The notes under the pieces are model-generated. The model was not told where the DNA came from. It worked only from the letters and a program-made list of their open reading frames with translations, and did no database searches. The position numbers and the translations under genes were made by a program. A stretch of DNA of 42,315 nt. It comes from Gnetum montanum. Lineage: Eukaryota > Streptophyta > Gnetopsida > Gnetales > Gnetaceae. Below, piece after piece: positions 1 to 10,631 of the stretch. The stretch covers positions 981,102 through 1,023,416 of the forward strand of contig MNCI01009412.1 of assembly GCA_015680685.1 (NCBI GenBank). The letters run 5' to 3'. How positions within the stretch are numbered: position 1 is the stretch's first letter; every line of letters starts with the position of its first letter.

Positions 1-555
1 TGAGGCACTTAACTAACCTAAGTGTGACAAGCAGCCGATTCATTGACTAGCCGTACACATCCGTAGATGCGCGTAATCAAGTCGTACTTATCCCACATTC
101 TAGGAGAAAAGGGTTGAGAGAATCTAATCGCGATGAGTAGCCGATTCCTTGGCTAGCCGTACACGTTCGTCAACGCTCATAACCAAGTCGTACTCATGCC
201 GCGTTACTAGGAAAGCAGTAAATAACATTAATTAAACCTATCCATGCACTGCAAGGTTTATCCACAAAGCTCGTCTTTATTGTCATACACAACTTGCGTT
301 CAGGTACAAAGCTGCTCGAATAAAGAACTGTTCACTTGGGGGACTCCTACTGCGGGCACATGGAAAATATTCTATCTCTGGGGTGATCAATCCGCCAGAA
401 CTTTGCTACTTTACGCCTAGGATGGGAAATGAGGGGAGTGCTGCCTCTTATTTATAGATATGGCGGTGGACCGCGATATCGCATACGCGATATCGTAGGG
501 AAGGACGTGATATCGCGTACGCAATATCGTGGCCTATGCAATTCGCATCTCATTA
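1..555 (-). mobile_element. Partial LTR, minus strand, Athila-type gypsy family (CGATATCG subfamily)
   Basis: On the minus strand this reads U3-R-U5 of the same LTR family as 5736-6614 and 42112-42315. The U3 end lies at 555, where TCATTA replaces the family terminus TCATCA; the U5 end is cut off by the window edge. A TATA box (TATTTATA on the plus strand, 449-456) sits just downstream of four near-palindromic GCGATATCGC-type motifs at 473-529. AATAAA-type signals follow around 285. No primer site or polypurine tract can be checked, so this may be a solo LTR or a 5' LTR. The family call rests on the shared termini and on matches to the complete element at 9656-22894. Confidence 0.8.
29..212. 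repeat. Two-copy tandem duplication inside the LTR
   Basis: Two diverged copies of a segment of about 80-100 bp stand side by side (about 29-108 and 132-212). Each holds GCCGATTC, then CTAGCCGTACAC, then AAGTCGTACT and a CTAGGA end. The duplication lies in the U5 part of the minus-strand LTR. The copy at 5736-6614 has a different, 34-bp expansion in the same place. Confidence 0.7.
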
Positions 556-1523
556 ATTATCATCTTAGCATAATTGACTTCCTCCATGTGGCATAACTTC
601 TTAGTATTAGTAATACATTGACAAAAGGCTTCAACTTCAAGAGGAAGCAAATTTGCTTCTAAAAATAAGATATTATAAGAAGTTTGCATTTTCACTTTAA
701 ATTCATATACAAGAAATTATTTTTGAACATGCTCTAATTTTTTTCAATTATGTGTGGAATGAGAAGGTGCCCATTCAACACAACTATATAATAATACAGG
801 TTAGATAAGATTGTTAAAAAGTTTCTTTTTGATCTCCCATGTCAAAATTTATCTCCTAGGATACTACAAAATATTAGATATAAGATAGGAGAGAGGGCAT
901 AGTTTGAATGCCTTCATAATTGCACTCTTATCATCACTAATTAAAAATGAAAAATAAAAAGTAAAAAAAAATGCAATATGCTATCTTAGAGGTAAGAGTC
1001 TTAATTTGGTAACTCCAAATTATAGGTTTGATTTTATTATAAAATTCTAATTTAACTATATATTTAGGGTTAACTAGCTTTAAGAAAAAGTTTAACACTC
1101 CCATCCAAATAAAGGTTTAAGCACATGCAAAAATGAAAATAGCATGGTCAAGTCTCTCTCTCTATGAAATCTTTTTCCGTGCCAAATCTTTGAGCCACCA
1201 ACTAACCAAATGCCACCCCCTCCCAAAGTATAGTGAACAATTAATTTTGAATTCCTAAAATGTTAATCTTGTGCCACTTGGGCAACCGTGTATCATTAGA
1301 ACTGTCTTAAATTCGAAGTAAAAGAAAGCGAACGCGAATGCCAGGCAAGACCAGGAAATGGAATCTAAGCCATGAAAAGCAAGCATATGCTCATTTGCCT
1401 TATCCATGGCAAGAAGAAGATGGACCAAACATCCCAGGACCGCGAAACATGGTGATCGCAGCAAAACCGGGCCTTCCCTCTCGGAAATCCCGCAAAGCAC
1501 AAGTTCTGATAACACTCTTGGAC
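556..1523. other. AT-rich spacer upstream of the rubredoxin gene, probable promoter and 5' UTR
   Basis: No gene or repeat is recognised. The last 370 bp before the chosen start contain a CT-rich tract (1153-1163) and a C-rich stretch (CCACCCCCTCCC, from about 1214), the kind of pyrimidine-rich composition often found near plant transcription starts. No convincing TATA box was identified. The retrotransposon LTR ends about 970 bp upstream of the start codon, so it could influence expression, but nothing in the sequence proves it. Confidence 0.35.
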
Positions 1524-2159
1524 ATGAATTCTGCAAATTTAGTAGGTAACCCAGTTGCCATTGGGCACACAATACAAATACCCCAGAGAGCTCTTCTGCT
1601 GCATCACAACAAACAGCTCTGCTTGTCTCTGGTGGCTGTAAATCTATCTCCCAAATTCAAGCAGCGAAACCATGGCCGAATCATGGTTCGCGGAGGCACT
1701 TCATACTGTTTCTCGGTGGAAGTGGGAAAAGAAGAGGCTGTGAACATTGAGCCTGAATCTTCATCTTCAACAACAACCACCCCTGAAACAAGACCTGAAA
1801 ATGCTATTCCCAAATCTTCTGCAGATCCTAGATTGGAAGAGAAATTTGCGGTTCTGAATCCGGGTCAGTACGAGTGCAGGTCCTGCGGGTATGTTTATGA
1901 CCAGGCTGTTGGTGACCCCTTCTACCCAATTCCTCCTGGACTGGAATTTTCGAAGCTTCCAGAAGATTGGAGATGTCCCACATGTGGAGCAGCTCAGTCT
2001 TACTTCCTCACCAAGAGTATTGAGGTTGCTGGGTTTGCCCAGAACCAGAAGTATGGATTGGGTGGAAATGCCCTTACATCTAATCAGAAAAGCATTCTTA
2101 TTTATGGGTCTCTGCTGTTTTTCTTTTCTCTGTTTCTGCTGGGGTATTTTATTCAATGA
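1524..2159 (+). CDS. RBD1: Chloroplast rubredoxin-like membrane protein (RBD1 type), intact single exon
   Basis: A 211-residue protein from the ATG at 1524. Residues 1 to about 60 are rich in Ser, Asn, His and basic residues with few acids, as in a chloroplast transit peptide. A Ser/Thr-rich linker follows (about 78-88). The rubredoxin fold has both iron-binding knuckles: YECRSCGYVY (Cys118, Cys121) and DWRCPTCGAA (Cys151, Cys154). A single membrane helix (about 190-210) closes the protein. This order is that of plant RBD1 (Arabidopsis At1g54500, about 195 residues), a thylakoid rubredoxin needed for photosystem II assembly; the relative ENH1 carries an added PDZ domain, absent here. The frame stays open upstream to an ATG at 1338 (273 residues), with another ATG at 1449. 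The added residues do not look like a transit peptide, so 1524 is preferred. No stops or frameshifts are present, and it is the only intact gene in the window. Confidence 0.85.
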   Translation: MNSANLVGNPVAIGHTIQIPQRALLLHHNKQLCLSLVAVNLSPKFKQRNHGRIMVRGGTSYCFSVEVGKEEAVNIEPESSSSTTTTPETRPENAIPKSSADPRLEEKFAVLNPGQYECRSCGYVYDQAVGDPFYPIPPGLEFSKLPEDWRCPTCGAAQSYFLTKSIEVAGFAQNQKYGLGGNALTSNQKSILIYGSLLFFFSLFLLGYFIQ

Positions 2160-3949
2160 GCTTATCTAGCAAAACAAAGAGCTGCTGTATTCTTCTCTGC
2201 CCAGGTATCTATCATCAGCTTGAATATCCATAAATGTATCATGGATTTTATAATACTTTGCTACTTCGAAGCTCTCCTTGTAGCAATTTGAGCTCCAATT
2301 GCATGCCTCTGAATTGAGTAAAACAAACTCTGATAGATCTGCCTTTGGTATGTTAGTAGTCATGTGAGAAAATCAGTTTAAGAATTGTTGTTATGAAATA
2401 TGTTTTCCATTTGTATTTTCCCATGGTGAAGGTTTTTGCAATCCGAATACATGATTATGGTAGCCTTCTGCAGGCAAGATGAATCATAAAGATAAAGTTT
2501 TCCTTTTTCAGTGTAGTTTTTCCAAATGTTGTATATATTTTTTAAAGTGTCTCTGTGTGTGTGTTTTTGATTTTTTATTTTTCGGGTTTCATTTAAAAAA
2601 TAAAAACCCGGCTAAGAGCATGAAAATTGAGCACTTAAACTTTCTGTCCCAACTCCAATCTTTTGTCTCAAGTCTCCGTCAAACTTTTATTATAGAACTA
2701 GATTGATAAAATAATTCAGTTCAATGAGTTGGGCCAACAATCAAAGCTTTGTTATTGTTGTTTTTGAAAAGTACAGTCAAATCTTTTACAACGGGTTACG
2801 GAACTAAGGCTATTTCATACAATGTAAGGGCATGAAAAATTTTCATATGCAAACAAGGTCAATAATAAGAGATCTTTTTTATTATCAGTGTGCTTCTGCA
2901 AACGTGTAATAATGGACTTAGTGGCAAACTGTTTTAATTATGATTCTGTGTTACATTGCAATCATACTATATGTGCAACCTTCTGAACTGTTTCTTTATT
3001 CTTATTCCCGTTTTTTAAAAAAAATTTAATGTAATTTTATGTCGATTTGTTCTTAGTTTTTGTTAACTGCTATAAGGTCAAATGAGGTATTTAGTTACAT
3101 GTTTATCCCCTTCCCTGCATGCTGGCACATTCAAGTCTCCTGCAGATTCTTCTATTGATCTTGCCATTTCCTTCCAAACATGACCATTGATAAGAATTCA
3201 GAAGTTCCCAAATGCTACCGTGGGAAACTATGTACAAATAAAAAATTTGCGCATGCATAATTATATTAAAGTTCAGGATGTATGAAACCTTGTGAACAGT
3301 TTAGTTGTCAGTACTAGTAACATTACTTTTTACCTTATTAATCCTAATCAACTTTGATGTTGAAAAAACCTCACTTACCATCTGTATCATTTGTCCAATG
3401 TTAGGGATTTCTGGTGTGCATGAAAACATGAAATTGTGCTTTCATTCAACACTATTACCTTGGTGCAATTTACTTAAAGAAGACTTTTTATATAATGCTC
3501 ACAGTTTCTTTCTTTACCTTTTCCTATATATGATTTTGTTTTGGTGGAGTAGTTTGTTTATTGATTTCTATTGGAAAATGGGTCAATAATACCAGAAAAA
3601 TAACTAGAAAAACCATAATTTTTATAAATATACAAAATATTGAAACTAAAGCTGAAATTGAAATTTTATTGGGTAGATGAACAGTAAAAATATGCATGTC
3701 ATGAGTTTTCAAAACATCAATAATAAAATTACCAAGTGTTTTTTTGCTAATACTTGGAAAAAATAAACTAAATTTGCAATTGTAATATTTCATATATGTT
3801 TAATGTACTCAAATATTGAAGATTGTAGGAAAATATGGTGTTCATCTTCAATGTTGTGTATATCACCTAGTTAGCATATTCATTTTTCATAAGGAATTTT
3901 GAATCGTCTCTTTGTTTCAACTCTTAAATGATGAGATCCATTCAAGCTC
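2160..3949. other. Intergenic, AT-rich, nothing recognised
   Basis: The first 200 bp are presumably the 3' UTR of the rubredoxin gene. A short TG run lies near 2555. The open frames here (for example 3305-3589) have simple hydrophobic, low-complexity translations and no family resemblance. The 3' tail of the minus-strand LINE may extend into the right edge. Confidence 0.5.
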
Positions 3950-5735
3950 TACTACTTGTGCATTGCAAATGATGAGGAATAATAACACAAATAGTTTGCC
4001 TTTGAATTAAGATCTTCGTTGATATTATTCAAATAGAAATGCTTTTTCTCTTTCTCTACATTTTCCGAATTTTTTTTTGGAATACTACTTATTCCCATCA
4101 ATTTGTGAACTTTGTTAGGATTAAAATAAATAATGCACTCTTGAATATTCTATTTAGTAAGTATAGAATGTTTGTGTAAAACCATCTTATATCTTGGATT
4201 TCTATCATTAGTTCTTTGGAGTATTTATTCAAGGACAATTTATACTAATTATGAGTCTAAACTTTACATTGACAAATTGCTTTAACTTTGAAGGACATAA
4301 TCTTTACTTTAAGAAGCATAATATTATATTGTATCTATCTTTTTATTTTTAATTCATTGAACAAGGAAAGCTTATGAATTTCTTTTATCTATTTCCAATA
4401 TTTATTTGTTAAAGCAAAGATCCTATACAATACACCCATAAAGAATAGTTGGTTGAACAATAACATGATAGAATTATTTTTAAATATCCTAAGCCAAAAT
4501 AGGTTCCTTCTTAAATTTGCATTTTTAAAAGAAAATAAGGCTCTCATAGTACTTGCAACTCTTTGAATAATGCACTAATTTCATTTGCAAATATGGAAAG
4601 ATTCTAGGCTAAGATATTTGGAAGAGGAGGTCATGTCTACATGTTTATTTCCTATAGTAAAAGTGTATGTCTTATTACACATGTTACAAATGATGATGTT
4701 AGTTTTCTAGACATTATCTTTCATTCATAAATGTTGGCAAAAGTTGTCAAGAGTAGTAAGCATCTACTGTAATCCTTCCATTGAATCTGAAATGAAGACA
4801 ACAACATCATCATAAAGTAAGAGTTTGATAGGACTACTTGTTATTATAATTGGAAATTGAATTGGTATATTATGCATCAACTCTTCAAGTTCATCAATAA
4901 GAAGCCGCAATAAAGTAGGGCAGAGAGGATATTCTTATTTTACACCAACAAAACTATTAAATAAAATTATTCATGTCCATTTGCAAACTGATTGTATACT
5001 TTTTTGTAATTTTTTGGATGGATATAACAATGTAATAGGAACTTTTAAATTTTTCAAGTATCTTCATACTTTACTTTGAATGATTGAATCATAGGTCTTA
5101 GTGAAATCTACAAAGTTGATACAAGTTTTCTTCTATGGACCTTTTGCTCCATTAATAAGATATTTTAAACTGATGAGATGGTTTGTAGTAGAATGTTGCT
5201 ATTTTAATCCTGGATGAGAAATTGCATGTATCCTTTTTATTTCAATCTATCTTCTAAGCATAGATTTCAAAATGATGTCTAAAAGGCTTGGGAAATATAT
5301 TATTGCTTATAATGAGTCTATAATTATTTAGATCTCTTTTGTTCTTTTTTTAAATTGCATAACTGCTTTATTGATGCACCATTACTTTCCTAACTCACAT
5401 AGCCAAATTTAACTTTTTCTAAGATGACATTCCATAGCAATGATCCTTCTCATGTAAGCATTTCTCCACATAAGTTATGTATATTAACAACTTTTCTTGA
5501 TGCTAGAATTTTTATTACTTGCATTGTATCCTCAAAAGAAATGAATAATGTATTATCATTGGTATGAAACTTTTCCAATTTTTCATTGCTATAAAATAAA
5601 TCTTGATAAAAATTTTCAATATCTTTGATAGAAAAAGCATAATTTATTCTTCCCTTGCTTTGAATTAAATGAAAAAAACATTTGGTATCTTATCATTTTG
5701 TAAAACACTCGTATTTCTTTGTTTAACAAATTAGT
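3950..5735 (-). mobile_element. Decayed LINE: reverse transcriptase and C-terminal region, minus strand
   Basis: The minus-strand translation, with several stops and shifts, reads through a non-LTR reverse transcriptase. In order: a pre-RT block ending in HNLCGEMLT (about 5450); INFVDFTKTYDS (about 5110), the usual VDFxKAFDS motif; a degraded GVKQGCPLSPTL block (about 4930, here CPTLLRLLIDELEE); and LLYDDVVVFISDS (about 4800), the YADD-type catalytic box with the first Ala replaced by Asp. Later come the SSSKYLSLE (SYKYLG-type) and TILYGC blocks (about 4420) of the C-terminal region. The copy ends abruptly at 5735, where a solo LTR with target duplications is inserted. Its endonuclease half lies at 25529-26100. 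The LINE clade cannot be fixed by eye. Confidence 0.75.
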
Positions 5736-6619
5736 TGATGAGTGGCGAGGTACCCCTACACTCAACCATACGAAATGAGCGTCGCATGCGCGATCCGGTC
5801 GAACTCCGCAGATGGACTAGTTGTGGCACCTAGACAGTTATCCTTAGGTCATAGTTCACTATCTTCCCACCTAGACTAGTATTGCATATGTCATGTATGG
5901 TTTAGTCTAGATGAGGTGTATGATGTGTTTCCTAATCTATGCTACTCCTGAAGGTAGTGAAAAATACTATTAACTAAGCTAAGCTAGGAGGAAAAGTGTA
6001 AGAAAATCTAATCTAGCCTAAGTGTGACAAGCAACCAATTCCTTGATCAACCGTACACACCTTGGACCTCGTGCACAACTACCACTGGGACTACCAAGCG
6101 TAGATCCTAGGTACGCCATTGGGATTACCAAGCGTAGATCCCAAATACGCCACTGGGTTACCAAGCGTAGATCCTAGCTACACCACTAGGCTACCAAGCA
6201 GTCACACTTAAATGCTTGTAATCAAGTCATACTCGTTCCGCATTCTAGGAGTTTAAGGGTGAGAGAGAAAATAGTAAATAACATTAAATAAATAAACAAA
6301 CAAATAAATAACAAAGTGAATGCTGCAATGATGAAGTAATCTCGATCTTTATTGCCGATCATGTGCGTGTCCAAGTACGGCACACTCCAATAAAGACACC
6401 GTACAATTACATTCACCACACTGCGGGCAGACATGGGAAAAAAATCTAACTCTGGAGGGATCAAACTGCCAGAGCTTCACTAATCTAAAACTGGGATGTG
6501 AAACAAGGGAGAGTTGCCTCTTATTTATAGATATGGCGGCGCATTGTGATATCACGTACGCAATATCGTAGGGGAAGATGCGATATCATGGTCGATGCAC
6601 AACGCGTCTCATAACTAGT
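5731..6619 (-). mobile_element. Solo LTR with target-site duplication, minus strand, Athila-type gypsy family
   Basis: The LTR proper is 5736-6614 (879 bp). It starts TGATGAG and ends TCATAA on the plus strand, one change from the family terminus TCATCA. Flanking 5-mers TTAGT (5731-5735) and CTAGT (6615-6619) differ by one base and fit a target duplication. There is no primer site beside the U5 end and no polypurine tract beside the U3 end, so it is a solo LTR left by recombination. It carries the U3 TATA region (TTATTTATAG, 6521-6530) and CGATATCG-like motifs to about 6590. It sits inside the minus-strand LINE. Confidence 0.85.
6082..6205. repeat. Minisatellite of about 34 bp, 3.6 copies, inside the solo LTR
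   Basis: Units share the core CTACCAAGCGTAGATCC followed by TACGCCACTGGG, with small length and base differences. Copies begin near 6082, 6116, 6150 and 6183. The unit corresponds to a single-copy element in the related LTR at 9656-10554 (on that strand ACACTTGGTAAGCCCAGTG), so this is a local expansion of one LTR motif. Confidence 0.85.
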
Positions 6620-6685
6620 GATTTATGAATCTTCAATGAAATTTAGGTGTCTTACATTTTTCATTAAGTTTTTGTTGATTATTTG
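6620..6685 (-). mobile_element. Short LINE remnant between two insertions
   Basis: Sixty-six AT-rich bases lie between the solo LTR with its duplication and the copia 5' LTR. By position they belong to the interrupted LINE, linking the reverse transcriptase half (left) to the endonuclease half (right). The last five bases, ATTTG (6681-6685), are the proposed target duplication of the copia element. Confidence 0.5.
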
Positions 6686-7775
6686 TGTTGACCTTTTAGT
6701 ATGTCAAAACCTTAGAGAAAATGGTGAATGTAGAATATGTGTGATTTTAGTCTTATAGGATCATGAAAGAGTATAATGAGCAAGGACTTTCAATGGAAAT
6801 TCAAGACTTCAAGAACAAGAGCCACAAGAATAAAGTGGACAAGATGAGAGCATGAATGAAAATGAAGTCTATGAGCCAAACGAAGATGTTTTGAGGATTG
6901 TCGATATGTCAAAATGATAAAGGAATGCTCCATATCTCAAAGTGTACAAGCAAAGTAGACGTCTTACAAAAATAATAGATGTCTAACTTGGAGAATAGAT
7001 GTCTTAGAATAGACATCTCACTATATATGTTTCTACTTTCAAATAAACGTCTCTCCTATGTTAGACTAGTTGCAGTTAGATGTCTCATCCTCGAAGTAGA
7101 TTTCTAAACTAGCTGTTTAATAGACATTGCACGAATTCTGAGGAGTTTTTAGAAATTCAAAGGGTATAAGACTAAGTGGAATATTTGGGAATTATGCAAG
7201 CATTATTCATTGGAAGATCTATTCATGGCTACTCAAGAGAATTTATCTTTGTTGTTCATTGATTTACCATTTGTATCTTTGAATATATTGTTGTGAGCCT
7301 TAAGTGCAAGGAATTCGTAAATTGAGTTATACTCTTTCCTTAATATTTTTCTTTCTTTCTTTGTAGCCCTATGGGGTTGATATGCTTCTTGCAGGAACGC
7401 ATCTTTGTTAAGCTTGTCGGGACCTTCCATAATTAAGTGGTTTTGCAATGACAAAACACTCTAGTGCTGAGCTCACATTTGTAAAGGTTGTGGAATTCTT
7501 TAAACCACATGTTGAGCTTGTTGGGACCTTGTGGGGTTGAGTGGATTCGTATTGATAAAACACTCCAAAGTGAAGCTCAAATCTTGTAAAGGTCATGATG
7601 TCCTTCAAACCATATTTTTGAAGCAAAAAAGTCCAAAGGTGTGCATAGTTTCTACCCTCTGAGCATGGACTACCAAATTTGGAGAATCACATAAAAAATT
7701 ATGTTTGATTTTGGTGGTTGTACTGACTTTAATTGGGAAACTTATTCAACGCCCCTTCTAAGTTCTTGATCCACA
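6686..7775 (+). repeat. 5' LTR of the copia element
   Basis: It begins TGTTGACC and ends TCCACA, followed by AG and the primer site. About 1.09 kb, much longer than the 675-bp 3' LTR, which lacks the counterpart of roughly 6790-7230. The two match clearly over 7290-7775 versus 25050-25523, for example the shared TTTCTTTCTTTCTTTGTA tract and the block GAGCTTGTTGGGAC. Confidence 0.85.
6956..7130. repeat. Array of eight AGACGTCT-like motifs in the copia U3
   Basis: Near-palindromic TAGACGTCT/TAGATGTCT words recur at about 6956, 6976, 6996, 7010, 7044, 7077, 7097 and 7121. Several keep an ACGT core, the kind of site plant bZIP factors bind. An enhancer role in the LTR is inference. The array is missing from the 3' LTR. 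Confidence 0.6.
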
Positions 7776-7777
7776 AG

Positions 7778-7789
7778 TGGTATCGAAGC
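7778..7789 (+). other. Primer binding site, initiator-Met tRNA type
   Basis: TGGTATCGAAGC matches the standard plant copia primer site TGGTATCAGAGC with two adjacent bases swapped. It stands two bases after the LTR end. Confidence 0.9.
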
Positions 7790-7831
7790 TTGGTACTCTC
7801 AAGTTTGTGCTTCACATTTCAAGAGTAAACA

Positions 7832-9104
7832 ATGAAGGGGACATCTCACACTAAGCCACCGATGTTCAATTGGTTTGACTTTACATATTGGAAAGCCAGA
7901 TTGCAAGGATTCTTTGATTCCATGAAATTTGAACTCTAAGAGTTACTTCTTGAAGGATACACATCACCCATTGACAACACCACAAGATCACTCAAGCCAT
8001 AAAGCAAATGGACTTAAGAAGAAAAAGATAAATTCATGTTTGACTCAAAAGCTAAAATTGTCTTTATTATGCATTAAATAAATCTATGTTTAATAGAATA
8101 TCTGAGTCTAAAATTGCAAAGGAAATATAGAAAACTTTAGAGGCAACCTATGTGGGTATGTCTATTATCAAGCAATCAAAACTTTTAGTGTTGCAAAGTG
8201 AATATGGAAAGCTTAAAATGAAAGAACAAGAGAAAATCAAAGATTATTTCTCTAGAGCTAATAACTTAGTAGTAATCATATGTGGGATGAGCAAGGCATT
8301 GCTAGAGAGATTTGAACCTAAAAATGATTAGAAATTTGCAACCCAAGTTTAAATCGAAAGTCATAGCCATTGAAGAAACTAGAGATTTCTTAGTGTTGAA
8401 AATTGAAGAGCTCCAAAGCACTCTTATTGCTTATGAGATGACTCTAATAAGTGAAAAATCAATAAAAGAAAAGCCCATCTCCCTTAAATCTGCATCAAAG
8501 AAAAAGAATTTGATTAAATAAGAAACAAATAATGAAGATGAACTAGCTCTTCTATCAAGGAGAGTTTAAAGACTTCTTGCAAAGAAAGGAAGAAGCTTTA
8601 ATCAACCAGGCCCCAATCAATCCAGTACCAAAGGTAAAGAGAAAGATAAGAATTTTACAAATTCAAATTTTGATGCACTTTCTATAGAATGTTGGGTTTG
8701 TGATGGAAGAGGCCATGTGGCCTCCGAATTCTCTAGTACTAGCAAGTTGTAATGGAAAGATAAAAATGAAGTTGACTTGAAAAAGATAAATTTCTACACC
8801 AACTGGGATGCTAGAGAACAAAGTGAGGAAGAGGTATATGATGCTACAAAGAAATCACATCTCATATGCATGGCCCTCACAAACGAAAATTCTACAAAAC
8901 TCTTTGATGAATCTAAAGGTAGAAACAATGAAAGGTATAGTGAAGTGCATGAGAAGATCATTATTCTACATTATCTACTTAAAATGGCAAAGAAAAATAT
9001 GTATAGAAAATTCTTTGAACTTTATACCTTATGCTCTAAGTTAAAAAGGGAACTCTTAGACATAAAAGCTAAGGTTCAGTTACTAACCCATTTGGATGAG
9101 TAGA
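7832..9104 (+). pseudogene. Broken gag of the copia element
   Basis: From the ATG at 7832 the translation gives PPMFNWFDFTYWKARLQGFF, the start of the DUF4219/UBN2 gag domain typical of plant copia elements. The UBN2 C-terminal part is readable at 8312-8518 (KVIAIEETRDFLVLKIEELQ). A zinc knuckle follows at 8687-8734, CWVCDGRGHVASEF; the pattern CX2CX4HX4C has lost its last Cys (now Phe). A Lys/Glu-rich coiled-coil-like tail runs to 9104 (ends HLDE). Many stops and frame changes interrupt it, so no product is expected. Confidence 0.8.
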
Positions 9105-9655
9105 AGTGTAGGGATACACAAGAGAAAAGGATTAGTAAAAATGAGGAGAAGTATTAAAATTAGCACAAAAGTGAGAATCTAGAAGAAAATCCTCTAAAGA
9201 ATTCTCGTACAAGTTCAATTTCATCTTAAGGAAGAAACAAGATTAGGATTGATAATCCCATTCAAATTAGATATAACTTATATTTTTGCTATAAAAATGT
9301 GGACATGAACAAGGTTATTATTACCCATATATAGAGCAAATAACGTGACTACTTGGTCTTATCAAGAGAAGTCTAGTAATTGTATCTTGTAGGGTACAAA
9401 AGCATGGAGAACCAATGAAGAAGAAGGTGGAATAACCTCTAAGAAATTTAAGGGATGAAGATTGATAACTATTAGAAGTTATGAGTCCTCCCACCTTCGA
9501 GAACATGTACATGACAAAGAAGGAATCTTACATGAGTTTGAGGATACATACAAAAGTGCTAATAAAAGAAAAGGTAAGTTGCATGGTAAGGAGGTACGCT
9601 ATGATGGAGGACCTCATCTCAAACTCCATTAATCATGTTCATATTGGAAAGCAAG
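9105..9655 (+). mobile_element. Copia internal region up to the gypsy insertion
   Basis: No protein domain is clear. A short CGHEQGYY-like stretch near 9297 could be a second degraded zinc knuckle. GCAAG at 9651-9655 is the left copy of the target duplication made by the gypsy element. Confidence 0.5.
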
Positions 9656-10554
9656 TGATGAAGTGTCATTAAGTCATGCACTGATTGGGCCGTGTATATG
9701 CGGCCGTGTTGATGTGGGCCCATCAACGTAGCCTTCCTACGTCAATGTGGCCCCGTTTACGCAGCTACCTATATCGGCCTATAAATAAGAGGGCCTTACA
9801 CCTCATTTAGGCATGTTTGAGTTAGTTGTAGCGAAGCTCTTGCAGTTTGTTCCAGCAAGAGATAGAATATTTTCCAAGTGCCCACAGTAGGTGTAAGAAA
9901 AGTGATCGGCTCTTTATTCGAGCATTGATGTATTTGAGCCCATTGGCGTGATGGCAATAAAGATGAACTATTCAAGCATTCCTTGCAACATTTGGACTTA
10001 GTTATTTTATGAATTTAATAGTTTAATATGTTTATGCTTTATTAGTTACTTGTTAATTACTTAAGTTTTTGTTATTATAATTTCAATCGCTATTGTTCAT
10101 TCATAACTCGTTAAGGCCATAAGTACGACCATCTCGAATGTAAATCAAACACTTGGTAAGCCCAGTGATGCTTAACATTTGGTAACCTAGAAGTGTTAAG
10201 AGATGCTTAGAACGTGCTTGAAATATGGGATCGGATACTTATGCTAGGAATAGTTAGAGTATAAGCTAGGATAATTATAGATTAGATAATAGTTTATTCC
10301 TTAATCTTCACACCTTAATTAGCCGCCAAAAGATATGAAAAAAGATATAAAAATCATTAGCCTTAATCTCACTTAATCATCGTAATCAAAACTTCACAAG
10401 TGAGATTAGGAGGACAATGATCGTTCTAACCCAGGGTTTCACTGGTTACGGTCTGGTGTATGTTAAGTGCTTACAGTCTATGGAATTCGACCGAGTCACG
10501 TATGAACACCCGTGATATGCATGGTTGGGCATAGGGGTACCTAGCCGCTCATCA
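9656..10554 (+). repeat. 5' LTR of the complete gypsy element
   Basis: 899 bp from TGATGAAG to CGCTCATCA. The TATA box TATAAATA is at 9780-9787. Upstream lie GC-rich partly palindromic blocks (GCGGCC, CATCAACGTAG, TACGTCAATG). An AATAAA signal stands near 9956. It differs from the 3' LTR by about 76 substitutions and one 1-bp indel by eye. Confidence 0.95.
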
Positions 10555-10555
10555 T

Positions 10556-10573
10556 TGGCGCCATTGCTGGGGA
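10556..10573 (+). other. Primer binding site, tRNA-Asp type
   Basis: TGGCGCCATTGCTGGGGA matches the complement of the plant tRNA-Asp 3' end (TGGCGCCGTTGCCGGGGA) at 16 of 18 bases and starts one base after the LTR. This primer is known from Athila-like gypsy elements. Confidence 0.9.
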
Positions 10574-10631
10574 CTATTAATTATTAGATGCGTCATCTAA
10601 CCTTAGTGAAATTATCATTCAAATCATTGGA

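Noticed and set aside
3305-3589. Hydrophobic open frame of 94 codons after the rubredoxin gene
   Set aside because: AT-rich chance frame; translation of Leu, Ile and Phe without motif or partner.
6082-6205. CRISPR-like array
   Set aside because: The units are contiguous and diverged, without unique spacers, and lie inside a plant LTR; it is a minisatellite.
10556-10573. tRNA-Asp gene
   Set aside because: Only the 18 bases complementary to the tRNA 3' end are present, next to an LTR; it is a primer binding site.
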